Assembly: GCF_003351045.1 (NCBI RefSeq) | Contig: NZ_QQZY01000005.1 | Coordinates: forward strand, 62,001-126,000 | Length of the DNA stretch: 64,000 nucleotides | DNA from: Gaiella occulta | Lineage (GTDB): Bacteria; Actinomycetota; Thermoleophilia; Gaiellales; Gaiellaceae | Direction of reading: 5' to 3' | In this document: in pieces, positions 1-8,696 of the stretch | How the letters are laid out: each line of letters begins with the position of its first letter | Numbering within the stretch: position 1 is the first letter of the stretch | The notes under the pieces: generated by a model | Databases searched by the model: none | Seen by the model: the letters and a program-made list of their open reading frames with translations, nothing else | What the model was told of the DNA's origin: nothing | Translations under genes and position numbers: made by a program

Positions 1-1562
1 CGACCAGCCCCGACGCGACGGGCGCCGCGATCACGAACGTCGCCAAGCAGTACGCCGGCGTCGGCAGCAGCTACAACGCGAGCGTCAACGACCCGGCCAA
101 GCTGACCGTGAAGGTGAACGCGACGAGCCTCGACACGGCCGACGGCAGCGCCGGCGGGCCGTGCAGCGCCCACGCGGCCGACGACATCTCGCCCGCGGGC
201 AGCTACTGGACCGAGGTTGCCGCGCGCGAGAACAGGGTGGCGAGCTTCTTCGCCGGCTTCGGCGTGCCGACGCCGACGATCGCCGCCCGCGCGCGCGTGG
301 CGCTGATGCGGGCGAGCAGCGCGAGCGGCATGCGGCCGTTCGTCCTCGCCGACGCGGCCGCCGTCTCGTGCGTGAGCGCGACCTACCCGAACGGCACGGT
401 CGCGCTGGCGCGCGTCGGGGGCAGCACGACGCAGTGGAGCGGGACGCCGTCGTTCACCATGCCGGGTGCCGACGCGCCGATCTCGATCAAGGTCGGCTGC
501 GGCTCGGGCGCGCCGAGCTACCCGCAGAGTGCCTACGTCACGCGCGTCCAGACGAGCGGGCAGCAGCCGCGGCTCACGAACATCCGGCTGCAGCCGGCGG
601 CCGCCTCCTCGTGCACGAACGGGAACCCGTACTTCATCCCGCGCAACGGCGCGCCCTGCCAGATGACGGTGACCGCGACCGTGTCCTTCGCGAATTCCAA
701 CAACCAGTTCGTGCGTGCACAGGTCGGCAACGACAACCCCTTCAACCTCACCCACGGCTCGGGCAACGACTGGTCCGGAACGTTCACCGTCAACCCCCGC
801 ACCGGCGTCGGCCCGAACGGCGCCCAGCCCGTCAAGATCCTGGCGCGCAACACGGCGAACGGCAGCTACTCCACCATCGGGGAGGCGCGGATCCAGGCGG
901 GCACGGCCGCCAACCAGGGCCCGATCGCGAACGTCGTGCTCCAGAACTACGCGAGGGCGACAGGGCAGCCCCTCGGCCAGATCACCGTCACGCTGCGGGG
1001 CCTCAATCCGAACGAGGTCGTGACACCCGACGCGGGTGCCGACTGCGGCTCCGGCAACCTCTCGAGCCAGTTCGACAACGGCTGCAGCGGCCCGTTCCAG
1101 ATCAAGTCCGGCACGGCCCCCTGCCGCACGACGGCGCCGTTCGACTGCCTCGGAGGGATCGGCGACGGTGAGCTGTCGACGCTCTCGGACGGGAACGACA
1201 ACAGCAACTACAACCGGCGCTGGGCCCCGGGCTCGAGCTGCACCGCCAACCGCTGGCCGAGCAACATCTCGCCCGGCGACCCGCGGCTCGTGACCGTGTT
1301 CCTCACCGATGCTCTCCCCGCCAAGCAGGACGGCAACGACGAGTACCCGATCACCGGCTTCGGCGCGTTCTACGTCACCGGCTGGGACGGCGCCCCGTCG
1401 CGCTGCAACGGCCAGAACGACCCGCGACCCGACGATGCGGCGAGCGGCGCCGTCTGGGGCCACTTCCTCAAGCTCGTGCTGCCGTCCGCGAACGGCACGG
1501 CGGGCACAGAGCCCTGCAACCCCGGCGATTCGGCCGCGTGCGTCGCCGTTCTCGTAAGGTGA
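1..1562 (+). CDS. Tad-locus secreted/pseudopilin-like protein (TadG-like), 5' truncated
   Basis: The reading frame is open from base 3 to the TGA at 1560-1562 (519 residues visible), so the true start lies left of the window; the GTG at 108 is internal. The N-terminal visible part carries a stretch I associate with the extracellular half of TadE/TadG-like pilus-assembly proteins (VAARENRVASFFAGFG followed by TIAARARVAL). The remainder is a long Ser/Thr/Gly/Asn-rich region with several Cys pairs, suggesting secreted beta-rich domains. It lies directly upstream of tadZ-tadA-tadB-tadC, which supports a role on the outside of the Tad pilus machine. Family placement is inference from this short motif and from context. 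Confidence 0.6.
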   Translation, partial: TSPDATGAAITNVAKQYAGVGSSYNASVNDPAKLTVKVNATSLDTADGSAGGPCSAHAADDISPAGSYWTEVAARENRVASFFAGFGVPTPTIAARARVALMRASSASGMRPFVLADAAAVSCVSATYPNGTVALARVGGSTTQWSGTPSFTMPGADAPISIKVGCGSGAPSYPQSAYVTRVQTSGQQPRLTNIRLQPAAASSCTNGNPYFIPRNGAPCQMTVTATVSFANSNNQFVRAQVGNDNPFNLTHGSGNDWSGTFTVNPRTGVGPNGAQPVKILARNTANGSYSTIGEARIQAGTAANQGPIANVVLQNYARATGQPLGQITVTLRGLNPNEVVTPDAGADCGSGNLSSQFDNGCSGPFQIKSGTAPCRTTAPFDCLGGIGDGELSTLSDGNDNSNYNRRWAPGSSCTANRWPSNISPGDPRLVTVFLTDALPAKQDGNDEYPITGFGAFYVTGWDGAPSRCNGQNDPRPDDAASGAVWGHFLKLVLPSANGTAGTEPCNPGDSAACVAVLVR

Positions 1563-1622
1563 GACGTACGCCCCGGGTAGACAGGAGCAGCGGAAACCGC
1601 GATAACGAGAAGGGGCGGGCGG

Positions 1623-1745
1623 ATGACGTCGGGGGCCGTGGGAAATGGAGATGAGATGCAGCAGACGGTGAGCAGCGTGTCGGCGGCGCATCCCGGGCGC
1701 CCTTCGGACGAGAGGACACCCCGCCGCGGGACGGGGAGGGCGTAG
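1623..1745 (+). CDS. Possible 40-residue ORF between the TadG-like gene and tadZ
   Basis: An ATG at 1623 opens 40 codons ending in TAG one base before the tadZ GTG. A purine-rich AAGGGG lies about 7 bases upstream. The product is Ser/Gly/Arg-rich without a recognisable domain. It may be chance in GC-rich DNA; the end-to-start abutment with tadZ is the only reason to list it. Otherwise the 184 bases between 1563 and 1746 hold nothing recognisable. Confidence 0.15.
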   Translation: MTSGAVGNGDEMQQTVSSVSAAHPGRPSDERTPRRGTGRA

Positions 1746-1746
1746 C

Positions 1747-2934
1747 GTGGCGAACGCGATCCGCACGCTCGTCGTCCTCGACGCCGGTCTCAGCCACGAC
1801 CGGATCCTCGGCGCGCTGCCCGACGACGCGAACGTCGACGTCGTCAGCGTCGTCGAGGGCATGGACGCGGCCGGCCGTGCGCTCGAGAGCACGGACTGCG
1901 ACGCGCTCCTGATCGCCTGCGAGGGGTACTCGGACCGGGTGCTCTACCTGATCGAGAGCGCCGTCAACCAGGACGGAGAGCGGCCCGTCATCGTCCTCTG
2001 CGAGGGGTCGTCGAACGGCTTCGTCCAGCGCGTCTTCGAGGCCGGCGCCGAGGACATCCTGATACTCCCCCAGCCCGGGAAGGCGGTCTCGTTCACGATC
2101 CAGAAGGCGCTCGCCCGCCGGGGAGGCGCGCGCGTGCGCGGCTCGGACACGGGTCGGCTGGTCGTCGTGCTCGGACCGAAGGGAGGCACCGGCAAGACCC
2201 TGACCTCGACGAACCTCGCCGTGGCGATGCAGGACGCGGGCGAGCGGGTCGCGATCGTCGACCTCGACCTGCAGTTCGGCGACATCGCGCTCTGCATGGG
2301 CCTCCCACCCGGGAAGACGATCTACGACGTGGCCGCGTCGGGCCACATCGACGCCGCCGCGCTCGACGCGCACATGGCGACCCATGTCTCCGGCGTCCGC
2401 GCCCTGCTGGCCCCGAGCCGGCCCGACCAGTCGAGCGCCGTCTCGGTCGAGACCGTGCGCGAGGTGTACGCACTGTTGCGGGACACGTACGACGCCGTCA
2501 TCGTCGACACGCCGCCGGGCTTCACGCCGGAGGTGATCGCCTCGATCGACCTCGCGACCGACCTCGTGATGGTCGGGATGCTCGACTCGCTCTCGCTCAA
2601 GAACACGAAGCTCGGGCTCGAGACGCTCGAGCTGATGGGCTACGACCCGGACCACATCCGGCTCGTGCTCAACCGCGCGCACAGCCGCGTCGGCATCTCG
2701 ACGGGCGACGTCGGCACCGTCCTCGGCCGGCCGCCGGACGTGCTCGTCCCCAGCGACCGCGAGATCCCCCGCAGCGTCAACGAAGGGGTGCCGATCGTCA
2801 CCACCCGGCCGCAGTCGGCGGCGGCCGTCGCCTTCCGCCGCCTCGCGGGGTTCTACACCGACGCGGAGATAGCGGAGCCGGTGGCCGCGGCCGGCGCCAC
2901 ACGCGGGCTCCGCGTCTTCGGAAGGAGAAAGTAG
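1747..2934 (+). CDS. cpaE: Pilus assembly ATPase TadZ/CpaE
   Basis: A 395-residue MinD/ParA-like ATPase of the Tad pilus system, which positions the pilus machine in the cell. Residues 1-125 form a receiver-like domain without an obvious phosphoacceptor context. The deviant Walker A GPKGGTGKT is at 143-151, followed by VDLDLQFGD (171-179) and DTPPG (254-258). The GTG start is preceded by GGGGAGGG. The stop TAG directly abuts the ATG of tadA. The combination of an N-terminal receiver-like domain, the ATPase core and the tadA-tadB-tadC neighbours is diagnostic for CpaE/TadZ rather than a chromosome-partition ParA. Confidence 0.9.
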   Translation: MANAIRTLVVLDAGLSHDRILGALPDDANVDVVSVVEGMDAAGRALESTDCDALLIACEGYSDRVLYLIESAVNQDGERPVIVLCEGSSNGFVQRVFEAGAEDILILPQPGKAVSFTIQKALARRGGARVRGSDTGRLVVVLGPKGGTGKTLTSTNLAVAMQDAGERVAIVDLDLQFGDIALCMGLPPGKTIYDVAASGHIDAAALDAHMATHVSGVRALLAPSRPDQSSAVSVETVREVYALLRDTYDAVIVDTPPGFTPEVIASIDLATDLVMVGMLDSLSLKNTKLGLETLELMGYDPDHIRLVLNRAHSRVGISTGDVGTVLGRPPDVLVPSDREIPRSVNEGVPIVTTRPQSAAAVAFRRLAGFYTDAEIAEPVAAAGATRGLRVFGRRK

Positions 2935-4281
2935 ATGGAGCTGCACGAGCGCCTCACGGCCGCGCGGCCGGTCGCACCCGCCAACCTCGAGCCGTTCGCC
3001 GAGCTGAAGAACCGCATCCACATGCGGGTGATCTCCGAGCTCGGGCCGCAGCTCTCCGACGTCGCGACGGACCCGGCGGCACTGCGCGAGCGCGTGGCCG
3101 TCGACATCAGGCGCAATCTCGCCGACGAGGTCGGCATCTCGCGCGACGCGCGCGAGCGTCTCGCCGGCGAGATCGCCAACGACATCCTCGGCTACGGCCC
3201 GCTGGAGCGGCTCCTCGCCGACGACACGATCACCGAGATCATGGTCAACGGCCCGGCCGAGATCTGGATCGAGCGCCAGGGCCGGTTGTACGAGACGACC
3301 GTCCGCTTCAGCGACGAATCGCACCTGCGGCGGATCATCAACAAGATGGTCGCGCAGGTGGGACGCCGCGTCGACGAATCCTCGCCGATGGTCGACGCGC
3401 GGCTGCCCGACGGCAGCCGCGTCAACGTCATCATCCCGCCGCTGTCGCTCTCCGGCCCGCTGCTGACGATCCGCAAGTTCTCCAAGAAGCGGCTGATGCT
3501 CGACGACATGCTGCGCATCGGCACCATCTCCGAGAAGGCCGCCACGTTCCTCACGCACTGCGTCCAGGCGGAGTTCAACATCCTCATCTCGGGCGGCACG
3601 GGAACCGGCAAGACGACCCTGCTGAACGCGCTCTCGGCCGCGATCCCGAGCACCGACCGCATCGTCACGATCGAGGACGCGGCCGAGCTGCAGCTGCACC
3701 AGAGCCACGTGCTCCGCCTCGAGTCGCGCCCGAAGAACATCGAGGGCGACGGCGAGATCCAGATCAGGGACCTCGTCCGCAACTCGCTGCGCATGCGTCC
3801 CGATCGGATCATCGTCGGCGAGGTTCGCGGCGCCGAGGCCCTCGACATGCTCCAGGCGATGAACACCGGCCACGAAGGGTCGCTGACGACGGTGCATGCG
3901 AACTCCCCGCGCGACGCGCTCGCACGCATCGAGACGATGGTGCTGATGGCGGGCCTCGACCTCCCGATGCGCGCGATCCGCCAGCAGCTCGCGGCCGCGC
4001 TCGACCTGATCATCCATCTCGAGCGGCTCGAGGACGGCTCCCGGCACATCACCCTCATCACCGAGGTGCAGCGGATGGAAGCCGACGTGATCACGCTCCA
4101 GGACATCTTCGAGTTCCACGTCGACTCGATCATCGACCGGAGAGTCAACGGAGCCCTGCTGCCGACGGGCCTGCGACCGGGGCAGATGGGAAAGTTCGAG
4201 CGGCGCTCGATCGCCGTCTCGCCGGACCTCTTCGTGCGCGACGAATACGGCGGCATGCGCGAGAAGCGAGAGCGGCGATGA
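2935..4281 (+). CDS. tadA: Pilus assembly secretion ATPase TadA/CpaF
   Basis: A 448-residue type II/IV secretion ATPase that powers Flp pilus assembly at the cytoplasmic membrane. The N-terminal domain (about 1-190) has the CpaF signature DILGYGPLERLL and EIMVNGP. Walker A GGTGTGKTT is at 220-228, followed by the Asp box TIEDAAEL, the Walker B segment RPDRIIVGEVRG, and the His box GHEGSLTTVHA. All catalytic elements are intact and the length is normal. It starts immediately after the tadZ stop and belongs to the same transcript as tadB and tadC. Confidence 0.95.
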   Translation: MELHERLTAARPVAPANLEPFAELKNRIHMRVISELGPQLSDVATDPAALRERVAVDIRRNLADEVGISRDARERLAGEIANDILGYGPLERLLADDTITEIMVNGPAEIWIERQGRLYETTVRFSDESHLRRIINKMVAQVGRRVDESSPMVDARLPDGSRVNVIIPPLSLSGPLLTIRKFSKKRLMLDDMLRIGTISEKAATFLTHCVQAEFNILISGGTGTGKTTLLNALSAAIPSTDRIVTIEDAAELQLHQSHVLRLESRPKNIEGDGEIQIRDLVRNSLRMRPDRIIVGEVRGAEALDMLQAMNTGHEGSLTTVHANSPRDALARIETMVLMAGLDLPMRAIRQQLAAALDLIIHLERLEDGSRHITLITEVQRMEADVITLQDIFEFHVDSIIDRRVNGALLPTGLRPGQMGKFERRSIAVSPDLFVRDEYGGMREKRERR

Positions 4282-4324
4282 AACCCGACCTGCGCGGAAG
4301 GCGGGCACGGGGGCCGGCGCCGTC

Positions 4325-5308
4325 GTGAACGTCGTCGCCTCGACCCTGGGCGGAACCGCCGGGATCGTCCTCGCGAGCGCCGTCCTGACGATGGTCGTCG
4401 CGACGACCGTGCTCGTCGTCAACGACCAGCGCCGGCGGCGCAGCGTCCGCTGGCGCGTCGCGCAGTTCGTCGCCGACCCCGGTGACGCGCTCGCGACGGT
4501 CGCGAAGGCGGCGCCGTCCGGGCGGGACGGAGGGCGGCCGCAGGAGCAGCCGACCCCCGAGAGCCGCGTCAGGAACCTCCTCGCGCCCGAGGTCGAGATC
4601 GCCGGCATCGACGTCTCCTCGGCCCGCATCGTCCTCCTCACCCTCGCCGGCTCCGCGCTGCTCGGCCTCGTCGTCGCGCTGATCCTGGGCACGCCCTGGG
4701 GCCTGGCGTCCGGCCTCCTCGGGCCGCTCGGCACGCGGGCGTACGTCTCGGCCCGGGTCAGGCGAACGCGGAAGACGTTCGTGGAGCAGCTGCCGGACAA
4801 CCTCGACGTCGTCTCGTCCGCGCTGCGGGCAGGCCACAGCATCGTCGGGGCGCTGTCGGTGACCGTCGAAGCCGCGGACGAGCCGTCGCGCAGCGAGCTC
4901 GGGCGGGCACTCGCCGACGAGCAGCTCGGCGTCCCCCTCGACGCCGCGCTGCACGTCGTCGCGCAGCGGATGCAGAACCGCGACCTCGAGCAGGTCGCGT
5001 TCGTGGCGCGGCTGCAGCGCGAGGCGGGGACGAACGCCGCGGAGGTGATCGACCAGGTGTCGGAGAACATCCGCAACAGGATGGAGCTGCTGCGCATGGT
5101 GCGCACCCTCACCGCACAGGGCAGGATGGCCCGCTGGATCGTCTCGCTCCTCCCCGTGGGCCTGTTCCTCGCGATGTACTCGATCAACCGCGACTACCTG
5201 CGCCCGCTCTGGGAGACGACCGGAGGCAAGCTCGCCATGGTCGTCGCCGCCCTCATGGTCGTGACGGGATCCCTGATCATCAAGCGCATCGTCGAGATCG
5301 AGGTCTAG
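4325..5308 (+). CDS. tadB: Tad pilus inner-membrane platform protein TadB
   Basis: A 327-residue membrane protein with a T2SSF domain. It has an N-terminal hydrophobic segment (about 6-28), a pair of helices around 97-140, the cytoplasmic T2SSF region containing QLPDNLDVVSSALRAGHS, and two C-terminal membrane helices near 275-320. TadB and TadC together form the platform that the TadA ATPase works on. The GTG start at 4325 follows a 43-base gap after tadA, and the stop TAG touches the ATG of tadC. An alternative start further upstream is blocked by stops in this frame. Confidence 0.88.
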   Translation: MNVVASTLGGTAGIVLASAVLTMVVATTVLVVNDQRRRRSVRWRVAQFVADPGDALATVAKAAPSGRDGGRPQEQPTPESRVRNLLAPEVEIAGIDVSSARIVLLTLAGSALLGLVVALILGTPWGLASGLLGPLGTRAYVSARVRRTRKTFVEQLPDNLDVVSSALRAGHSIVGALSVTVEAADEPSRSELGRALADEQLGVPLDAALHVVAQRMQNRDLEQVAFVARLQREAGTNAAEVIDQVSENIRNRMELLRMVRTLTAQGRMARWIVSLLPVGLFLAMYSINRDYLRPLWETTGGKLAMVVAALMVVTGSLIIKRIVEIEV

Positions 5309-6226
5309 ATGACCACGCTCGCGCTCGCCGTCGCCGTCTTCCTGCTCGCGACCGCGGTCGCGGCGATCGTCTGGGTGTTCGTGCGACCGACCTCGGGCAC
5401 GCGGCGCACGCTCGGGCAGATCGGCAAGTACGGCTTCTCCGGCCGGCCGCTCGAAGAGCGCGAGGAGCGGCGGCGGCCGCGCTCGGCCGCGGATCTGGTC
5501 TCGCTGCTCGGCGACGCGATCGCCGCCCGCCACGGCCCGCAACGCGAGGAAGCGATTCGCGCGAAGCTCGTCTCGTCGGGTCTCTACACCGTCACCCCAC
5601 GAACGTTCTTCGCCGCGCAGGGAATCGGGGCGGTCTCCTGCCTCGGGCTCTGGGCCGTCCTCGGCGCCTTCTCCGGCGTCAAGCCCGTCATCTACGTCGT
5701 CGGGCTGCCGGTGGCGGCACTGTTCGGCTGGGCCCTCCCCTCGATCGTGCTGGCGCGGCGCCTGAAGACGCGCTACCACGAGATCGACAAGGCCCTGCCC
5801 GACCTGATCGACCTCCTCGTCGTCACCGTCGAGGCGGGCATCGGCTTCGTCGGGTCGCTGCGGATGGCGTCCGAACAGCTCGACGGCCCTCTCGCCCAGG
5901 AGCTTCGCCTCACGCTGCAGGAGCAGAGCATGGGTCGATCCTCGGCCGAGGCGCTGGAGGGACTCGTCCAGCGTGCCGACACGCCGGGCATCCGCTCGTT
6001 CGTGCGAGCCATCGTGCAGGGCGAGCTCCTCGGCGTCTCGATCGGCCAGATCCTTCGCAACCTCGCAGCGGAGATGCGCAAGAAGCGCAAGGCCAGGGCG
6101 GAGGAGCAGGCCCAGAAGGCGCCCATCAAGATGCTCTTCCCGCTCGTGTTCCTCATCTTCCCCGCCATGTTCGTCGTCCTTCTGCTGCCCGCGCTGATCT
6201 CGATCAAGAACACGCTCGGGAGCTGA
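5309..6226 (+). CDS. tadC: Tad pilus inner-membrane platform protein TadC
   Basis: A 305-residue T2SSF-domain protein, the partner of TadB. There is an N-terminal membrane helix (residues 3-27), two central helices around 95-150, the conserved DKALPDLIDLLVVTVEAG segment, and a C-terminal helix ending in the family-typical FPLVFLIFPAMFVVLL. The start directly follows the tadB stop. The downstream DUF192-receiver gene starts one base after its stop, so they are very likely cotranscribed. Confidence 0.88.
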   Translation: MTTLALAVAVFLLATAVAAIVWVFVRPTSGTRRTLGQIGKYGFSGRPLEEREERRRPRSAADLVSLLGDAIAARHGPQREEAIRAKLVSSGLYTVTPRTFFAAQGIGAVSCLGLWAVLGAFSGVKPVIYVVGLPVAALFGWALPSIVLARRLKTRYHEIDKALPDLIDLLVVTVEAGIGFVGSLRMASEQLDGPLAQELRLTLQEQSMGRSSAEALEGLVQRADTPGIRSFVRAIVQGELLGVSIGQILRNLAAEMRKKRKARAEEQAQKAPIKMLFPLVFLIFPAMFVVLLLPALISIKNTLGS

Positions 6227-6227
6227 G

Positions 6228-7019
6228 GTGCGCCGCCGTCACGGGCTGCTGACACTCCGTCGCGAAGACGGCAGGATCGTCTGCGAGCGGGTCAGGGTCG
6301 CCGACACGATGCTCCGCCGCATGCGCGGACTGCTCTTCCGCCGATCGGTGCAGAGCGACGAGGGTGTCGTGCTGCGCCCATCCTTCTCGATCCACACCGC
6401 GTTCATGCAGTTCCCGATCGACGTCGTCTTCCTCGACCAGGACCTGCGCGTGCTTCGCGTCGCGGCCTCCGTGCGACCGTTCCGCACCGCGTCCTGCCGG
6501 GGCTCGCGGGAGGTCGTCGAGCTGCGGGCCGGCGAGTGCGAGCGAAGAGGCCTCCGTGTGGGCGACCGCGTCGCCTGGGCGTCGGCGACGCCGGCGGCGC
6601 CCCCCGGCCCGACTGCCGCGACACCGGAATTCGGCGAGAGCAGGCGCTCGCGCGGCCTCCTCGCGAGCCGCGACGCGCGCTTCCTCAAGCTCGCGCGCTT
6701 CCTGCTCGACGGCCAGGGGATCGACCTGATCGGCAGCGTCCAGCCGAACGCCCTCGTGGGCGCGCTCGACGCGGCCGAGAGGCCCGATCTGATCGTGCTC
6801 GACGTCCACGAGGAGGCCGCCGCGGGGTTCGCGACCGCGAACGCGGCGCGGGCGCTGAGCCCCGACGTGCCGATCTTCCTCGTCGGCGCTCCCGACGTCG
6901 CGGCACGCGCGGCCGTGGGAGTTCGCATCTACGACAAGTGGAACGAGACCGAAGAGCTGGTCGCGGCGATCACGGCCGCGCTCGCAGCCGAGGCGGCGTA
7001 CGAGCGCCCCTCTGCCTGA
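6228..7019 (+). CDS. DUF192 domain protein fused to a receiver-like domain
   Basis: A 263-residue protein with two parts. Residues 1-117 match DUF192 (PF02643): motifs RMRGLLFR, SIHTAFMQFPIDVVFLD and a C-terminal ELRAG..GLRVGD segment. Residues 150-250 look like a response-regulator receiver: LLASRDARFLKLARFLL (one acidic residue, D159), LIVLDVHEE with a candidate phosphoacceptor D192, and YDKWNE with K237. The usual Thr/Ser after beta-4 appears to be Gly, so it may be degenerate. DUF192 has no settled function; it occurs beside tad genes in other genomes. It starts one base after tadC, and a histidine kinase follows. No DNA-binding output domain is present. Confidence 0.75.
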   Translation: MRRRHGLLTLRREDGRIVCERVRVADTMLRRMRGLLFRRSVQSDEGVVLRPSFSIHTAFMQFPIDVVFLDQDLRVLRVAASVRPFRTASCRGSREVVELRAGECERRGLRVGDRVAWASATPAAPPGPTAATPEFGESRRSRGLLASRDARFLKLARFLLDGQGIDLIGSVQPNALVGALDAAERPDLIVLDVHEEAAAGFATANAARALSPDVPIFLVGAPDVAARAAVGVRIYDKWNETEELVAAITAALAAEAAYERPSA

Positions 7020-7145
7020 CCCTGCCGGCCCGTCGCGAAAGATCCCCCTTGCGGGATCGCCGTTGCTGAGCCACGCTTCGGCTCGACGGCTCCGGGTGGA
7101 TCCCGGGAGCGGCCCGCGGACGAAGGACTCCATGAGGAGGGCTCG
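7020..7145 (+). other. 126-base intergenic leader with three hairpins
   Basis: GATCCC pairs with GGGATC across CCTTGC (about 7042-7059), GAGCC pairs with GGCTC across ACGCTTC (about 7069-7085), and CCGGG/CCCGG flank GTGGAT (about 7091-7106). No T-run follows, so these are not classic terminators. They could be a structured 5' leader of the kinase gene or chance pairing in GC-rich DNA. I match it to no known riboswitch class. Confidence 0.2.
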
Positions 7146-8633
7146 ATGACAGAGAACGGCGAAAGCGGGCGGGCCAAGCTGCCGCCGTCGACAGCGGCGT
7201 CAAGCGGACATCGGCGGCCGGCCGGGGCCGCGGCGGCCGCCGCAGAGCCGGGTGCGCTCGCACGGATCCGTGCGGTGCTGCTCGGCCACCCCTCCGACCG
7301 CGTCCACCCGCTCGACGGCATCCTGCGGTCCGCGCGCGAGCGATCCGAGCTCGCCCATGCCGCCGGCTGCGACGCTGCGAGCGCCGAGGCGCACACGGCC
7401 TTGACGTTCGCAGGCGACGCGATCGTCGCCCTCGGCGCCGAAGGAGAGCTGACCGACGCCGACGTGCGGGCCGCCGCCGCCGAGCTCGCGAGCATCCTCG
7501 GCGTGACGCCGGCCTCCGCGGCTTTCATGCTCTACGGCCGCGTGCTCGCCGCGCCGCAGCTGTTCGAGCTGCCGCCGCTCGTCGCGATCGGGATCCAGCT
7601 ACGGCCGCTCGTCGACCTGCGCATCTTCCACGAGATCTCCCTGTGGCGGCGCAGCGCCGACGGCGAGGCGGAGTGCCTGCTCAACCTGGGCCCCGGCGAG
7701 CTCGGACGCGAGGTGCGCCGCGAGGTGCGCGCCGTTCTCCGCGGCTCGTCCGCGCTCCGCGTCGCCGGCCGGTCGACGATCCGCTCCGCTCCGGTGTGGC
7801 GGTTCCGGCAACGTGCCGGCGCCGTCGTCGGCAGGCTCGCCGCCGCCGACCGTGCGCCGGCATCCGCGTTCCTCCACGAGGCCGCGACGGCGATCGGACC
7901 CATTCTCGAGCGCGAGTTCCTGCTCGAGCGCAGCCGCACGCGCGAGGAGTCGCTCGTCGTCGCCGCCGAGCGCAGGCTCACGCGGCTGGCGTTCGACCTC
8001 CACGACGGCCCGATGCAGGACGTCCTCGCGCTCGCCGCAGAGGTGAAGCAGCTCCAGCGCGATCTCGACCCGTTCATCCTCGAGAGCCGTCGCGAGCTTG
8101 CCCGGGGACGGTTCGACGACGCTCTCGCAAGGCTCGCCGAGCTCGACCGTGACCTGCGCGAAACTGCCCAGTCGCTCGAGACGACGAGCACCGTCTCCCG
8201 GCCGCTCGGCGAGGTGCTCCATCGCGAGGCCGAGGCGTTCACGAGGCGGACCGGCATCGACGCACGCGTCGATGTCCGCGGCGACGTCGGCGCTCTCACC
8301 GCCTCGCAGCGCATCGTGATCTTCCGCGCCGTCCAGGAGGCGCTCTCGAACGTGCGCGAGCACAGCGCCGCGACGGCGGCCGAAGTCGTCGTACGCACGC
8401 GGCGCTCCACCACGGAGGTGAGCATCACGGACGACGGCCAGGGGTTCGAGGTGGCCCGCGGTCTCGCTCGGGCGGCACAGCGGGGGCGCCTCGGCGTCGT
8501 CGGGATCAGCGAGCGCGTGCGCCTGCTCGGCGGGACGTTCGACATCGACAGCCGCCCCGGCGGCCCGACCACGCTCCGTTTCTCGCTACCGCGGTGGGGG
8601 CCGTTCAGCGCGGCCGGCGAGCGGCGGCGGTAG
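7146..8633 (+). CDS. Two-component sensor histidine kinase, HisKA_3 (DesK/NarX/LiaS) class
   Basis: A 495-residue kinase with no evident membrane segment, so probably cytoplasmic. Residues 40-260 form an unassigned sensory region, possibly GAF-like in its second half. The HisKA_3 dimerisation box is LAFDLHDGPMQD, with the phospho-acceptor His at 286. The HATPase_c part shows the N-box ALSNVREH, DDGQGFE, and the G-box GRLGVVGISERV. This class normally phosphorylates NarL-type regulators, but none lies in the window; the only receiver-like domain nearby is in the DUF192 fusion upstream. The ATG has a strong GAGGAGGG site 5 bases upstream. Confidence 0.88.
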   Translation: MTENGESGRAKLPPSTAASSGHRRPAGAAAAAAEPGALARIRAVLLGHPSDRVHPLDGILRSARERSELAHAAGCDAASAEAHTALTFAGDAIVALGAEGELTDADVRAAAAELASILGVTPASAAFMLYGRVLAAPQLFELPPLVAIGIQLRPLVDLRIFHEISLWRRSADGEAECLLNLGPGELGREVRREVRAVLRGSSALRVAGRSTIRSAPVWRFRQRAGAVVGRLAAADRAPASAFLHEAATAIGPILEREFLLERSRTREESLVVAAERRLTRLAFDLHDGPMQDVLALAAEVKQLQRDLDPFILESRRELARGRFDDALARLAELDRDLRETAQSLETTSTVSRPLGEVLHREAEAFTRRTGIDARVDVRGDVGALTASQRIVIFRAVQEALSNVREHSAATAAEVVVRTRRSTTEVSITDDGQGFEVARGLARAAQRGRLGVVGISERVRLLGGTFDIDSRPGGPTTLRFSLPRWGPFSAAGERRR

Positions 8634-8696
8634 CCGGGGCCGCGACCGCCTCACTCGATCGAGGGGAACGGACACCCGCTCGCCGGCCGCAGGGCG

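Noticed and set aside
1468-5187. A 1239-codon minus-strand open frame over the tad genes
   Set aside because: It is antisense to tadZ-tadA-tadB, is dominated by Arg/Asp/His/Gly as expected for shadow frames of GC-rich genes, and contains no recognisable domain.
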